DNA from: Oscillospiraceae bacterium
GTDB lineage: Bacteria > Bacillota > Clostridia > Oscillospirales > Ruminococcaceae
Length of the DNA: 11,645 bases
Direction: 5' to 3'
NCBI GenBank assembly: GCA_003445125.1
Contig: DLVP01000024.1
Location: 6,218 to 17,862, forward strand
Position numbers and translations under genes: made by a program. Shown in pieces: positions 1 through 6,421 of the stretch (position 1 is the stretch's first letter; each line of letters opens with the position of its first letter). The notes under the pieces are model-generated. The model saw only the letters and a list, made by a program, of their open reading frames with translations, was not told where the DNA came from and did not search any database.

Positions 1-669
1 GATATGCCGCTGGAGGAAATCGCCGACTTTCTTCAAAATCGCGACGTCGGACGCGTGGAGGAAAAACTGCGCCGCCAAAAGCAGGTGATTGAAGAAAAAC
101 GGCGGGAATTGGAGCGGATCGAGCGAAAAATCGATGCCCGCCTGCGCCAATTGCGGGATGCACAAACCTTTGTGCCGGATGAGATCGAACAAGCCGAGGC
201 TCCCGCTTGTCAGCTGTTCTGGATGGACGCTTCCGTCCGCCTGCATCATTCGCTGGATATGGAAATTCCCGTCGGAAAACTTGCGCAAAAGCAGTCGGAA
301 GCCGTGGTGTTTCTCGGGAAGGTGGGGGTGGCAATTTCGGCAGAACATCTGGAAGCGGGAGACTTCACCACCTATGACGGCGTGTTCCTGCTTTTGGACG
401 AAGCGGATCATATCGACGGCGAAACACTTTTCCTGCCCGCCGCGCCGTGTGTGCGGGTTCGGTTCTGCGGCGGTCACTTGCAGGCGCCGCAGCGGTATCG
501 CCGCCTGATGGAATATCTTTCGGAACACGACCTTTGCCCCGCGGGCTTTTCGCGCGAAATCACGATGATTGACGCGGGCTTCACCGACGATGCCGAAAAA
601 TTTGTGACGGAAATCACCGTCCCCGTAAAAAAGAAAGGAACGTCGGAAGTTCCCCCTTGCATAGACTGA
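1..669 (+). CDS. MerR-family transcriptional regulator with GyrI-like effector domain (5' partial)
   Basis: The reading frame is open from the first base, and the Met at position 4 lies inside a motif (MPLEEIADFL) typical of the end of a MerR winged-helix domain. The true start is therefore upstream of the window. A charged helix follows (about residues 15-55, rich in Arg, Lys and Glu), the usual MerR dimerisation coiled coil. From about residue 65 to 205 comes a region that looks like a GyrI/BmrR-type ligand-binding fold (inferred from position and pattern). Proteins of this type bind a small molecule and remodel the spacer of a target promoter. The missing part would be most of the helix-turn-helix. 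The stop is 24 nt before the superoxide dismutase-like gene on the same strand, so the two are probably co-transcribed. The ligand cannot be told from the sequence. Confidence 0.8.
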   Translation, partial: DMPLEEIADFLQNRDVGRVEEKLRRQKQVIEEKRRELERIERKIDARLRQLRDAQTFVPDEIEQAEAPACQLFWMDASVRLHHSLDMEIPVGKLAQKQSEAVVFLGKVGVAISAEHLEAGDFTTYDGVFLLLDEADHIDGETLFLPAAPCVRVRFCGGHLQAPQRYRRLMEYLSEHDLCPAGFSREITMIDAGFTDDAEKFVTEITVPVKKKGTSEVPPCID

Positions 670-693
670 AAAGAAAAAAAAGGGGGAATAGGT

Positions 694-1179
694 TTGAAAA
701 ATTGTTCATTCCTGCCGGATTCCTGCACCCGTCCGGCGGCAAAAGCTACGGTGCGCGGAAGCGAGGCGTACAGCGGCGTTTGGGGAGAAGTGAAGTTCTA
801 TCCGCAGCAAGGGGCAGTGCTGGTGCAGGCGACGGTGAGCGGACTGCCGGAAAACACCAATCGCTGTCAGAGTCCGCTGTTCGGGTTTCATATTCATGAG
901 GGTACTTCCTGTACCGGTAATGCGGAAGATGCGTTTGCCGACGCAGGCGCACATGAAAATCCCGATCATTGCCCGCATCCGTACCACGCGGGCGATATGC
1001 CGCCGCTGTTCGGTGTTCACGGAAAAGCGTACATGGCTTTTCTCACCGATCGGATCACGCTTCCGGAAATTCTCGGAAAAACCGTAATTATTCATGCACA
1101 TCCCGACGATTTTTGCACACAGCCTTCCGGCAATTCGGGGGAAAAAATCGCCTGCGGCGTAATCACCGCGTGCCGATGA
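694..1179 (+). CDS. sodC: Cu/Zn superoxide dismutase-like protein without a visible signal peptide
   Basis: The 161-residue product carries the Cu/Zn superoxide dismutase pattern. GFHIHEG supplies the copper ligands (H66, H68); AHENP (H87), a His near 92-95 and YHAGD (H98, D101) match the bridging and zinc ligands; IIHAHPDD supplies the fourth copper ligand (H134). C73 and C154 match the family disulfide. The reaction would be dismutation of superoxide to oxygen and peroxide. The residue matching the active-site Arg143 of the human enzyme is Lys151. Bacterial SodC is normally exported, yet the N-terminus (MKNCSFLPDS) has no hydrophobic signal segment or lipobox. The start is TTG, supported by an AGGGGG ribosome site 7 nt upstream; no ATG fits better. 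The gene follows a MerR regulator and ends just before a terminator shared with convergent brnQ. Family is secure; enzymatic activity is not. Confidence 0.88.
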   Translation: MKNCSFLPDSCTRPAAKATVRGSEAYSGVWGEVKFYPQQGAVLVQATVSGLPENTNRCQSPLFGFHIHEGTSCTGNAEDAFADAGAHENPDHCPHPYHAGDMPPLFGVHGKAYMAFLTDRITLPEILGKTVIIHAHPDDFCTQPSGNSGEKIACGVITACR

Positions 1180-1184
1180 CAACA

Positions 1185-1212
1185 AAAAAGCTCCGCAAAA
1201 GCGGAGCTTTTT
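1185..1212. terminator. Bidirectional intrinsic terminator between sodC and brnQ
   Basis: A perfect 12-bp stem (arms 1185-1196 and 1201-1212, core GCTCCGC/GCGGAGC) encloses an AAAA loop. It has a T run on the right for the plus strand and a T run on the left for the minus strand. It lies 5 nt after the sodC stop and 1 nt after the brnQ stop, so it can end both convergent transcripts. Confidence 0.93.
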
Positions 1213-1213
1213 A

Positions 1214-2611
1214 TCAAACTTTTTTTGTGCTTCTGCGCACAATGTGCCAGATCACACCGATGACCAATCCGACCAACGCCGGGCAAACCCATCCGAGACC
1301 AAGCTCCGCAAACGGGAGCATGTCTCCGACGTCCACAATCTCGCGGAGTACGGGGATTTGTGACAGCTCAAGAGGAATTCCGAACGCGGAAGGATCTTGT
1401 CCGGGGAGCTTATAGGGAAGCGTCCGAACGAGATCAAAGACAGAAGCAATCAGCGTAAAGACCGTGACACTGATGTAGATCACGCGGTCGTTTTTGAACA
1501 GCTTTCCGCACAAAGCGAGAAGGATCAGCGTGATGGACAACGGATACAGGAACATCAGCACCGGCAAAGACCAGGTGATGATGGCGCTGAGTCCCATGGT
1601 CGAAATCAAAAACGAGAGTACGCAGAATCCCACAGCCCAAGCCTTGTAGGTCGGACCTTTGGGAAAGATTGTGCAGAACATTTCGCTGCAGCTGGTGATC
1701 AGACCGACGGCGGTTTTCAGACAAGCGAGGGTAACGATCACTGCGAGAATGATGCCGCCCGTGCCTTTGAAATAGTGGGTAGCGATCAGATGCAGCGCTT
1801 CGCCGCCGTCCGCAGACATCGGATAAAGCACACGGCTCTGCGCACCGACCACGGCGAGCATGACGTAAATCACCGCCATAATCACACAGCCGAAAATGCC
1901 CGAAGTAATCGTGTTTGTGGCAATGCACCCCGGCTCGGTCACGCCCAGACGACGGATCGTGTCGATGACGACGATGCCGAATGCCAGACTTGCCAGCGCG
2001 TCCATGGTGCCGTAACCTTCAATGAAGCCCTTAAAGAACACGGAGGAAGCATAGGCACTCTGCGGCTCGACCGAGGAAGTCGCTCCCATCGGGAAAATCA
2101 GTGCAGTGACAATAAGCACCGCGAGGCTGACCAAAAACAACGGAGTAAGTACTTTTCCGACCCAAGTCAGAATTTTTCCGGGTCTGAGAGAGAACCACAG
2201 AACCGCGGCAAAGAAAAGAAACGCAAAAACCCAAATCGCCCACGAAGCAGTGCTTTCGTTGGTAAGATTCGGACGGATGCCGACGGAAAACGAAGTGGAA
2301 GCGCAGCGGGGAATCGCAAAAAACGGTCCGATGGTGAGGTAGAGCAAGCAGGTGAAGAATACGCCGTATTTTTTCCCGACCTTGCTGCTCATGTCAAGCA
2401 AGCTGCTGCTGCGGCTCATGCCGATGGAAGCCACGCCCAACAGAGGGATGCTGACGGCAGTGACCAAAAAACCGATAGCGGCAATCCAGACATTGCGCCC
2501 TGCCGCTTGTCCCATGAAGACGGGGAAAATGAGATTTCCTGCGCCGAAGAACAGTCCGAAGAGCATACTGCCGACGGCGAGAGTTTCCGAAAGATTCAGT
2601 CTTTTTTTCAT
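1214..2611 (-). CDS. brnQ: Branched-chain amino acid carrier, LIVCS family (BrnQ)
   Basis: The product is 465 residues and almost entirely hydrophobic, with about 12 predicted membrane segments. The N-terminus SETLAVGSMLFGLFFGAGN followed by LIFPVFMGQ is the hallmark start of BrnQ/LIVCS carriers, which import leucine, isoleucine and valine with a cation across the cytoplasmic membrane. A second family-like stretch is TIGPFFAIPRCASTSFSVG, near residue 93-111. The ATG start has an AGAAAGG ribosome site 7 nt upstream and a well-formed promoter about 40 nt before it. The gene stands alone: it is convergent with sodC and separated from the DUF2508-like gene upstream by a terminator and its own promoter. 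No T-box or other amino-acid-sensing leader is visible in the short 5' region, so regulation is not evident. Family assignment is confident; exact substrate preference is not shown. Confidence 0.95.
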   Translation of the reverse strand: MKKRLNLSETLAVGSMLFGLFFGAGNLIFPVFMGQAAGRNVWIAAIGFLVTAVSIPLLGVASIGMSRSSSLLDMSSKVGKKYGVFFTCLLYLTIGPFFAIPRCASTSFSVGIRPNLTNESTASWAIWVFAFLFFAAVLWFSLRPGKILTWVGKVLTPLFLVSLAVLIVTALIFPMGATSSVEPQSAYASSVFFKGFIEGYGTMDALASLAFGIVVIDTIRRLGVTEPGCIATNTITSGIFGCVIMAVIYVMLAVVGAQSRVLYPMSADGGEALHLIATHYFKGTGGIILAVIVTLACLKTAVGLITSCSEMFCTIFPKGPTYKAWAVGFCVLSFLISTMGLSAIITWSLPVLMFLYPLSITLILLALCGKLFKNDRVIYISVTVFTLIASVFDLVRTLPYKLPGQDPSAFGIPLELSQIPVLREIVDVGDMLPFAELGLGWVCPALVGLVIGVIWHIVRRSTKKV

Positions 2612-2648
2612 CTGTTAGCCTTTCTGTAAAAAAAGTGGAATATGCTCC

Positions 2649-2677
2649 AGTATAGCACGAATTTTCAAGTAATGCAA
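2649..2677 (-). promoter_or_regulatory. Predicted sigma-A promoter of brnQ
   Basis: On the minus strand a -35 TTGCAT (2672-2677) and a -10 TATACT (2649-2654) are separated by exactly 17 nt. The expected start of transcription, near 2642, leaves a leader of about 30 nt before the brnQ ATG, too short for a riboswitch. Confidence 0.7.
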
Positions 2678-2717
2678 TAAAAATCCACGATTTATTCATA
2701 AAAAAGCCGTAATTTGT

Positions 2718-2758
2718 AAAAAATTCATGCAGCGGCTCTGAAAGTGAACCGCTGCATG
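2718..2758 (-). terminator. Intrinsic terminator of the DUF2508-like gene
   Basis: A perfect 10-bp stem (CATGCAGCGG at 2726-2735 and CCGCTGCATG at 2749-2758) encloses a 13-nt loop. On the minus strand it is followed by AA and six Ts. It sits 34 nt past the stop of the gene at 2793-3044 and isolates that gene from brnQ. Confidence 0.85.
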
Positions 2759-2792
2759 GATTTTCCTGCATTTTAAATGAATCGGGAGTACT

Positions 2793-3044
2793 TTACCGAT
2801 TTTCCGCACAGGAATTTACGGGGATTTTTGCCTGAATTCCCAAACGCTTTGCCTCGCGCAGATAGTGGGAATATCGGCAGTTAAGCGCCTTAATCTCGTA
2901 AATTGTTGCTTCGATCAAATCTTCGTCCACCTGTAATTCCAACGAATCCTCCAACAGCTCGATTTTACGGCGAATGGCGGCGATTTCCACCAATACGGCG
3001 GCGGTTTCTTTTGACTGTGCGGGGTTGTTTTTTTCGGCGATCAT
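2793..3044 (-). CDS. Small DUF2508-like (YaaL-type) protein, function unknown
   Basis: The 83-residue product is mostly helical and charged. Its C-terminal half (about residues 42-70: ELQVDEDLIEATIYE, then LNCRYSHYLREAK) matches my memory of DUF2508/YaaL proteins in Firmicutes, where a helix with a LIxxxIYE core is followed by RYxxLLREAK. I chose the ATG at 3044 because GGGAGGG lies 6 nt upstream; the longer open frame to 3188 has no supported start and a Cys/Phe-rich, non-helical prefix. No membrane segment or signal is visible. The biochemical role of DUF2508 is not known to me. The gene has its own terminator, and a possible sporulation-type promoter lies upstream. Being next to the origin cluster could be chance. 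Gene call good, family name moderate. Confidence 0.75.
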   Translation of the reverse strand: MIAEKNNPAQSKETAAVLVEIAAIRRKIELLEDSLELQVDEDLIEATIYEIKALNCRYSHYLREAKRLGIQAKIPVNSCAENR

Positions 3045-3086
3045 AAAAAGCCCTCCCTTTGCGGAAAGTATTGCCGCATCTCCTTC

Positions 3087-3114
3087 AGTGTATGCAAAAC
3101 ATGGAAGAAAATGA
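3087..3114 (-). promoter_or_regulatory. Candidate sigma-E-like promoter upstream of the DUF2508-like gene
   Basis: On the minus strand CATACACT (3087-3094) fits the sigma-E -10 consensus CATACAMT. It is preceded, after 13 nt, by TCATTTT (3108-3114), which matches 6 of 7 positions of the sigma-E -35 consensus KMATATT. The spacer is 1-2 nt shorter than usual. I see no good sigma-A promoter in the same place. Tentative. Confidence 0.35.
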
Positions 3115-3169
3115 ACCAAAGACACAAAATCTCCGCAAAAGTACGGCGCTTTCTGCCGCCTTTCAGTCT

Positions 3170-3251
3170 CGCAGGCTCTTTCCGTCACGCTTACGCGTGC
3201 CGCCTTCCTCCCGGAGGAAGGCTTATGTTTACGCGCTGCACTGCCGCAGAA
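3170..3251 (+). repeat. Dispersed palindromic repeat A, left copy
   Basis: These 82 nt match the reverse complement of 11560-11641 with 8 mismatches and no gap (about 90 % identity by eye). The core is a near-perfect palindrome at 3203-3221 (CCTTCCTCC, one base, GGAGGAAGG), preceded by a second small palindrome around ACGCTTACGCGT. It lies in a gene-free stretch. It has no open frame and looks like a small non-autonomous dispersed element. Confidence 0.85.
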
Positions 3252-3326
3252 TACAAAAGTGCAAATTTTTAGTTTTGAGTCTTGAATTTTTCACTTCTAT
3301 TTCAGTTTTTCCAAGAACCCCAACAC

Positions 3327-3377
3327 CCCTCAGTCAGCCGTTCGGCTGACAGCTCCCCTCTTTGAAAGAGGGCAGCC
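3327..3377 (+). repeat. Double-hairpin repeat B, left copy
   Basis: There are two adjacent hairpins: GTCAGCCG/CGGCTGAC (3333-3350, loopless centre) and GCTCCCCTC with AGAGGGCAGC, joined by CAGTC and ACAGCTCCC sequence blocks. The same architecture and linker words (CAGTC, GACAGCTCCC, GAGGG, AGCC) recur at 11431-11471 in the same orientation. Conservation of the folded shape with changed stem bases suggests selection on structure or a mobile palindromic family. Confidence 0.75.
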
Positions 3378-3487
3378 TGCCGTTGACCGGCTGCTCTGCC
3401 TCACAGAAAAAAAACACAGCCTTTTCATTTGAAACCCTAAATTTTGCGCTGAAGCGAGCGCTCTTGAATTTCACTTGTGTGAATTTT

Positions 3488-3503
3488 TGTTTCACGTGAA
3501 AAC
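3488..3503. promoter_or_regulatory. Candidate parS centromere-like site (ParB/Spo0J binding)
   Basis: TGTTTCACGTGAAAAC matches the conserved bacterial parS palindrome TGTTTCACGTGAAACA at 14 of 16 positions, with a perfect inner 12-mer TTTCACGTGAAA. parS sites cluster near oriC and load ParB for chromosome segregation. This one is intergenic and about 3 kb from the putative unwinding site. Both mismatches fall at the last two positions. Confidence 0.65.
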
Positions 3504-3569
3504 CAAAAGAATATTCCAATTTGTTGATTCACAAAAAAATCTACAAATCGTAATCAAACAGTAAATAAC

Positions 3570-3591
3570 AAAAAGTTTTGCAAAAGCAAAA
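3570..3591 (-). terminator. Weak intrinsic terminator after remB
   Basis: On the minus strand a 6-bp stem TTTTGC/GCAAAA (3576-3581 with 3586-3591, loop of 4) is followed by CTTTTT. It begins 15 nt past the remB stop. The stem is AT-rich, so ending may be partial. Confidence 0.45.
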
Positions 3592-3605
3592 TTATACAAC
3601 AGGTA

Positions 3606-3884
3606 TTAAAAATCCGTCAATTCGCGGGTTTCTTCCTCCAACTGTGCGCGCTTGCGGATGGTGGCTGCGGACACCTGACAGATATACACCGTCGTGACGC
3701 CCATCTCCTCGCATACCAAAAACGAGCGCGGAAGCTCGTAGGTGACATTCACCACGCGCCCTTCCTTCTGCGCTTTGGCAAGAAAATCCTTCGTTGCCGC
3801 GGCAACCGACGTATTTTCCAGATCAAACACGCCGATCAGCGTGCGGTCATTGATCACCACATCGTTTCCCACGTGCAGAAACAT
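3606..3884 (-). CDS. remB: Extracellular matrix regulator RemB-like protein (DUF370)
   Basis: This 92-residue protein matches the DUF370/RemA-RemB family. The start MFLHVGNDVVI is followed by a conserved block including IGVFDLENTS, then SFLVCEE and VYICQVSAATIRKR near residues 54-79. RemA-type proteins are DNA-binding regulators of matrix genes in Bacillus; RemB (YaaB) is the paralogue encoded directly after recF, exactly the position here. The start at 3884 follows AAGGGGG by 6 nt; a longer in-frame start at 3932 adds a basic, non-conserved prefix and is unlikely. The chosen start lies inside the end of recF, giving a 38-nt overlap and probably coupled translation. It ends about 11 residues beyond the Bacillus length, with an acidic tail (QLEEETRELTDF). 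In Bacillus gyrB follows; here it does not. The family is confident, the regulatory targets are unknown. Confidence 0.9.
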   Translation of the reverse strand: MFLHVGNDVVINDRTLIGVFDLENTSVAAATKDFLAKAQKEGRVVNVTYELPRSFLVCEEMGVTTVYICQVSAATIRKRAQLEEETRELTDF

Positions 3885-5025
3885 CGGATTCCCCCTTCTT
3901 TTTCTTTGTGCGCCGCCGCGTAATCTGCCCATCCTTGACGGTAAAAATCAATCCCTCGGACAGGTGCTTGATGTCGTTGACCTCGCAGCAGGTGATAAAA
4001 ATCTGCCTGCCGTCCAGACAGTTCATCAGAAAAAGCTGACGCTTGCGGTCAAGCTCGCTCATCACGTCGTCCAACAGCACCGCCGGCACTTCTCCGAACG
4101 CTTCCTCCAAAATTTCGCACTCGCTGATTTTCAGCGCCAGCACACAGCTTCGCTGCTGCCCTTGCGAACCGTAAATTCTCGCATTTTTTCCGTCGATGAA
4201 CAGGTTGAAGTCGTCGCGCTGCACGCCGATTCCCGTAAAGCCCTGTTTGATATCCTCATCGGCGGACTCGCAGAGACGGCGATAGTAAATTTCCCGCTGT
4301 TCCTTCGGATCGGCGCTTTCCTCGCGATCAAACACCGTGGAGAGATATTCCGAAGAAAAGGATTCTTCTCCGTCGGAAATGCCGGAATAGAAAACCGCGG
4401 CTTTTTCGGTGAGTCTTTTCAGATATTTTTTGCGCATATTATGAATCATGCAGCCGAGATTGGCAAGCGAAATGTCCCACACCGCCAGCTCATTTTCCAT
4501 TCGCTCCTGCCGATAGGGGCTGTATTTCAAATCGCGCACCAAGGAATTTCGCTGAAAAAGCACACGCTCGTAGTCGTTGAGCACCTGCGTGTATTTCGGG
4601 CTGATGCGGCAAAGACAGGCGTCGAGAAATTTCCGCCGTTTTTCCGGACCGTCGCGCACCAGCGTCAGATGCGCGGGAGAAAAAACGATGCAGGAAAATT
4701 TCTGAGAAAGCTCGCCCATCGTCGGCACGGAAAGTCCATTAAGCGTTGCCGTGCGTTGAGACGCGATGTCCATGGTCAGACGGTTTTCTCTTCCTCCGCT
4801 TTGAAAAACCGCCGTCACCTGCGCGGACTCCTCGCCGAAACGGACAAGCTCGCGATCCTTGTTGGTGCGAAAGCTCTTTTGCCCGGACAGCACGGAAATT
4901 CCCTCGATGATATTGGTTTTTCCCTGCGCGTTTTCGCCGCAAAAGACATTGACCTTCTCCGAAAAGGAAAGCGTCATGTCCTCCAGATTGCGAAAACGGG
5001 AAAAGGAGATTTCCTCAATGACCAT
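3847..5025 (-). CDS. recF: DNA replication and repair protein RecF
   Basis: RecF is an SMC-like ATPase that binds gapped DNA and helps load RecA at stalled forks. The 392-residue product has a Walker A motif GENAQGKTN (residues 30-38), the ABC-type signature SQGQQRS (287-293) and Walker B AVLLDD followed by VMSELD (315-326). The length is slightly above the usual 360-375. The excess is a basic C-terminal tail (RRRTKKKKGES and onward) that overlaps the start of remB. I placed the start at 5025 (MVIEEISFSRFRNL) because TTGAGG lies about 6 nt upstream and the family normally begins here. This overlaps the S4 gene by 11 nt; an alternative Met at 5043 would add six residues with no evident site. 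It sits in the dnaA-dnaN-S4-recF order and is likely co-transcribed. Confidence 0.96.
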   Translation of the reverse strand: MVIEEISFSRFRNLEDMTLSFSEKVNVFCGENAQGKTNIIEGISVLSGQKSFRTNKDRELVRFGEESAQVTAVFQSGGRENRLTMDIASQRTATLNGLSVPTMGELSQKFSCIVFSPAHLTLVRDGPEKRRKFLDACLCRISPKYTQVLNDYERVLFQRNSLVRDLKYSPYRQERMENELAVWDISLANLGCMIHNMRKKYLKRLTEKAAVFYSGISDGEESFSSEYLSTVFDREESADPKEQREIYYRRLCESADEDIKQGFTGIGVQRDDFNLFIDGKNARIYGSQGQQRSCVLALKISECEILEEAFGEVPAVLLDDVMSELDRKRQLFLMNCLDGRQIFITCCEVNDIKHLSEGLIFTVKDGQITRRRTKKKKGESDVSARGKRCGDQ

Positions 5026-5236
5026 GAGAAACCTCAAGCACATAATCGCCGACGGTCACTTCATCACCGGGACGGATTTTTTTACCGCGCTGGGTGCAGG
5101 TCTCACCGTTGACAAGACAGTCACCCTCCTGCACGATTTCCTTGGCGTGACCTCCCGTTTCGGCAATTCCCGCAAATTTGAGCAGAGAATCGAGCTTGAT
5201 ATATTCGGTTGTGATTTTCACGGAAATTCTCTCCAT
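5015..5236 (-). CDS. yaaA: S4-domain RNA-binding protein YaaA-like
   Basis: A 73-residue protein consisting of a single S4 RNA-binding domain. IKLDSLLKFAGIAETGGHAK and the following VNGETCTQRGKKIRPGDEV form the two-helix and loop pattern of the S4 fold. It matches the small S4 gene (YaaA in Bacillus) found between dnaN and recF in many Firmicutes. Its role is not settled; a part in ribosome assembly has been suggested for the family. The ATG at 5236 has GCGAGG a few nt upstream. The stop overlaps the recF start by 11 nt, which suggests translational coupling. Sixty-three nucleotides, with a weak hairpin, separate it from dnaN. Confidence 0.9.
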   Translation of the reverse strand: MERISVKITTEYIKLDSLLKFAGIAETGGHAKEIVQEGDCLVNGETCTQRGKKIRPGDEVTVGDYVLEVSHGH

Positions 5237-5299
5237 ATATACCTCGCAGAAAAGGGGTTTTGTCTCTGAAAAATGCCGTAAAATGCCATTTTTCGGAAA

Positions 5300-6394
5300 T
5301 TATTTGATTCTCACCGGCAAAACTAGGTACAAAAATTTGTTTCCTTCCTCCGGTTCAATGACAATCGGGGACAAAGGACCGTTGAAGCGGACTTTGATTT
5401 TGTCGCAGTCGCAGGCGCGCAGCGCGTCAATCATATATCCGCTGTTAAAGCCCAGACGGATGGATTCGCCTTCAAACGGGCAGTAATTCACGTCGCTGGC
5501 TTTTCCGAGCGGTGTGTCGCAGCGGATTTCCATGGTCATTTCGTTGAGGGTAAAATGAATCGGATATTTCATGCGGTCGGAAATCATCAGCGATACGCGG
5601 TCAAGACCGGACAAAAGCTCCCGCTTTTCGATTTTAAGCAGAGTTTTTTCATTTTTCGGCAGCGTGTCCTCATATTCCAGAAAATCGCCGTCGATCAGGC
5701 GGGAATACACAGTATACGTGCCGTTATCAAACGTAATTCTGCGTTTGACGGCGTGGATTTCGCAGGTTCCCTCCTCGCCGAACAGTGCGGTCACTTCCTT
5801 CAGCGTTTTTGCGGGAATGATAAAGGAGGTTTCAAACGGGATGTTCAGCGGTTCTCTGCGGATTGCCAGACGGTATCCGTCCACGGAAACGACCGTCAGC
5901 AGTCCGTTTTTGAATTCAAACAGCGAACCCATGTGAGTGGGGCGCACGTCATTGAGACTGACGGCAAAAATGGTGTGATCCACCATGTCCTTGAACACGG
6001 CATTTGGCAGACGGATAATGTCGTCGCTTTCGACTGTGGGAATTTCGGGAAATTCTTCAGAGGGTGTGCCGAGAATGGTATAGGACACCGAGCCGCCGGT
6101 GACATTGGCAAGATGCTTGTCGTCGATACTGACGGTGACGGTTTCGGTCGGAATCTTCTTGACCATATCGGTAAACAAACGGGAATTGAGAACGATCTCT
6201 CCCGGCACTTCGATCTGTGCGTCGATGCAGGTAGTGATGGAGAATTCCAGATCGTATCCGGAAAGCGACAGCTTGCCGTCGTGTGCCTGAATCAGAATTC
6301 CTTCGAGCGCACCGAGGGTGGATTTGGAGATCACCGCACGGGACACGTTGACACACGCCTGAGCGAGAGATTCTTTGTTGCAGGAAAATTTCAT
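5300..6394 (-). CDS. dnaN: DNA polymerase III beta subunit (sliding clamp)
   Basis: This 364-residue protein is the ring-shaped processivity clamp that holds the replicative polymerase on DNA. It has the standard beginning MKFSCNKESLAQA, the first-domain block with GILIQAHDGKLSLSGYDLE, the segment GTPSEEFPEIP near 109-119, and the typical end YLVLPVRIK. The length fits the family (about 365-380), with three repeated clamp domains of about 120 residues each. The start at 6394 has AAAGGAG 7 nt upstream. It follows dnaA on the same strand but is separated by a 276-nt gap that looks like the unwinding region. I see no convincing promoter in that gap, so dnaN may depend on read-through from dnaA or on a weak promoter I cannot identify. 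Confidence 0.97.
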   Translation of the reverse strand: MKFSCNKESLAQACVNVSRAVISKSTLGALEGILIQAHDGKLSLSGYDLEFSITTCIDAQIEVPGEIVLNSRLFTDMVKKIPTETVTVSIDDKHLANVTGGSVSYTILGTPSEEFPEIPTVESDDIIRLPNAVFKDMVDHTIFAVSLNDVRPTHMGSLFEFKNGLLTVVSVDGYRLAIRREPLNIPFETSFIIPAKTLKEVTALFGEEGTCEIHAVKRRITFDNGTYTVYSRLIDGDFLEYEDTLPKNEKTLLKIEKRELLSGLDRVSLMISDRMKYPIHFTLNEMTMEIRCDTPLGKASDVNYCPFEGESIRLGFNSGYMIDALRACDCDKIKVRFNGPLSPIVIEPEEGNKFLYLVLPVRIK

Positions 6395-6421
6395 GAAGCG
6401 TCTCCTTTCATAAAGAAAGAA

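Larger units (their letters stand above)
3045..3605. other. Gene-free stretch between the DUF2508-like gene and remB
   Basis: About 560 nt without a credible gene on either strand. It holds the candidate DUF2508-gene promoter, repeat A, repeat B, a parS-like palindrome at 3488-3503 and a weak remB terminator near 3570-3591. Short open frames across it have no ribosome sites and follow the repeats, so I do not call them genes. Confidence 0.75.

Noticed and set aside
1397..2629. 410-codon open frame antisense to brnQ
   Set aside because: Asp/His/Arg-rich composition typical of the complement of a hydrophobic membrane-protein gene.
2612..2648. T-box or other riboswitch before brnQ
   Set aside because: The predicted leader is only about 30 nt, too short for a sensing structure.
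3170..3377. CRISPR array
   Set aside because: The repeats are single palindromic units without regular spacers.
3742..5112. 456-codon open frame antisense to recF and remB
   Set aside because: Low-complexity, His/Arg-rich translation of the opposite strand of clear genes; no start signal.
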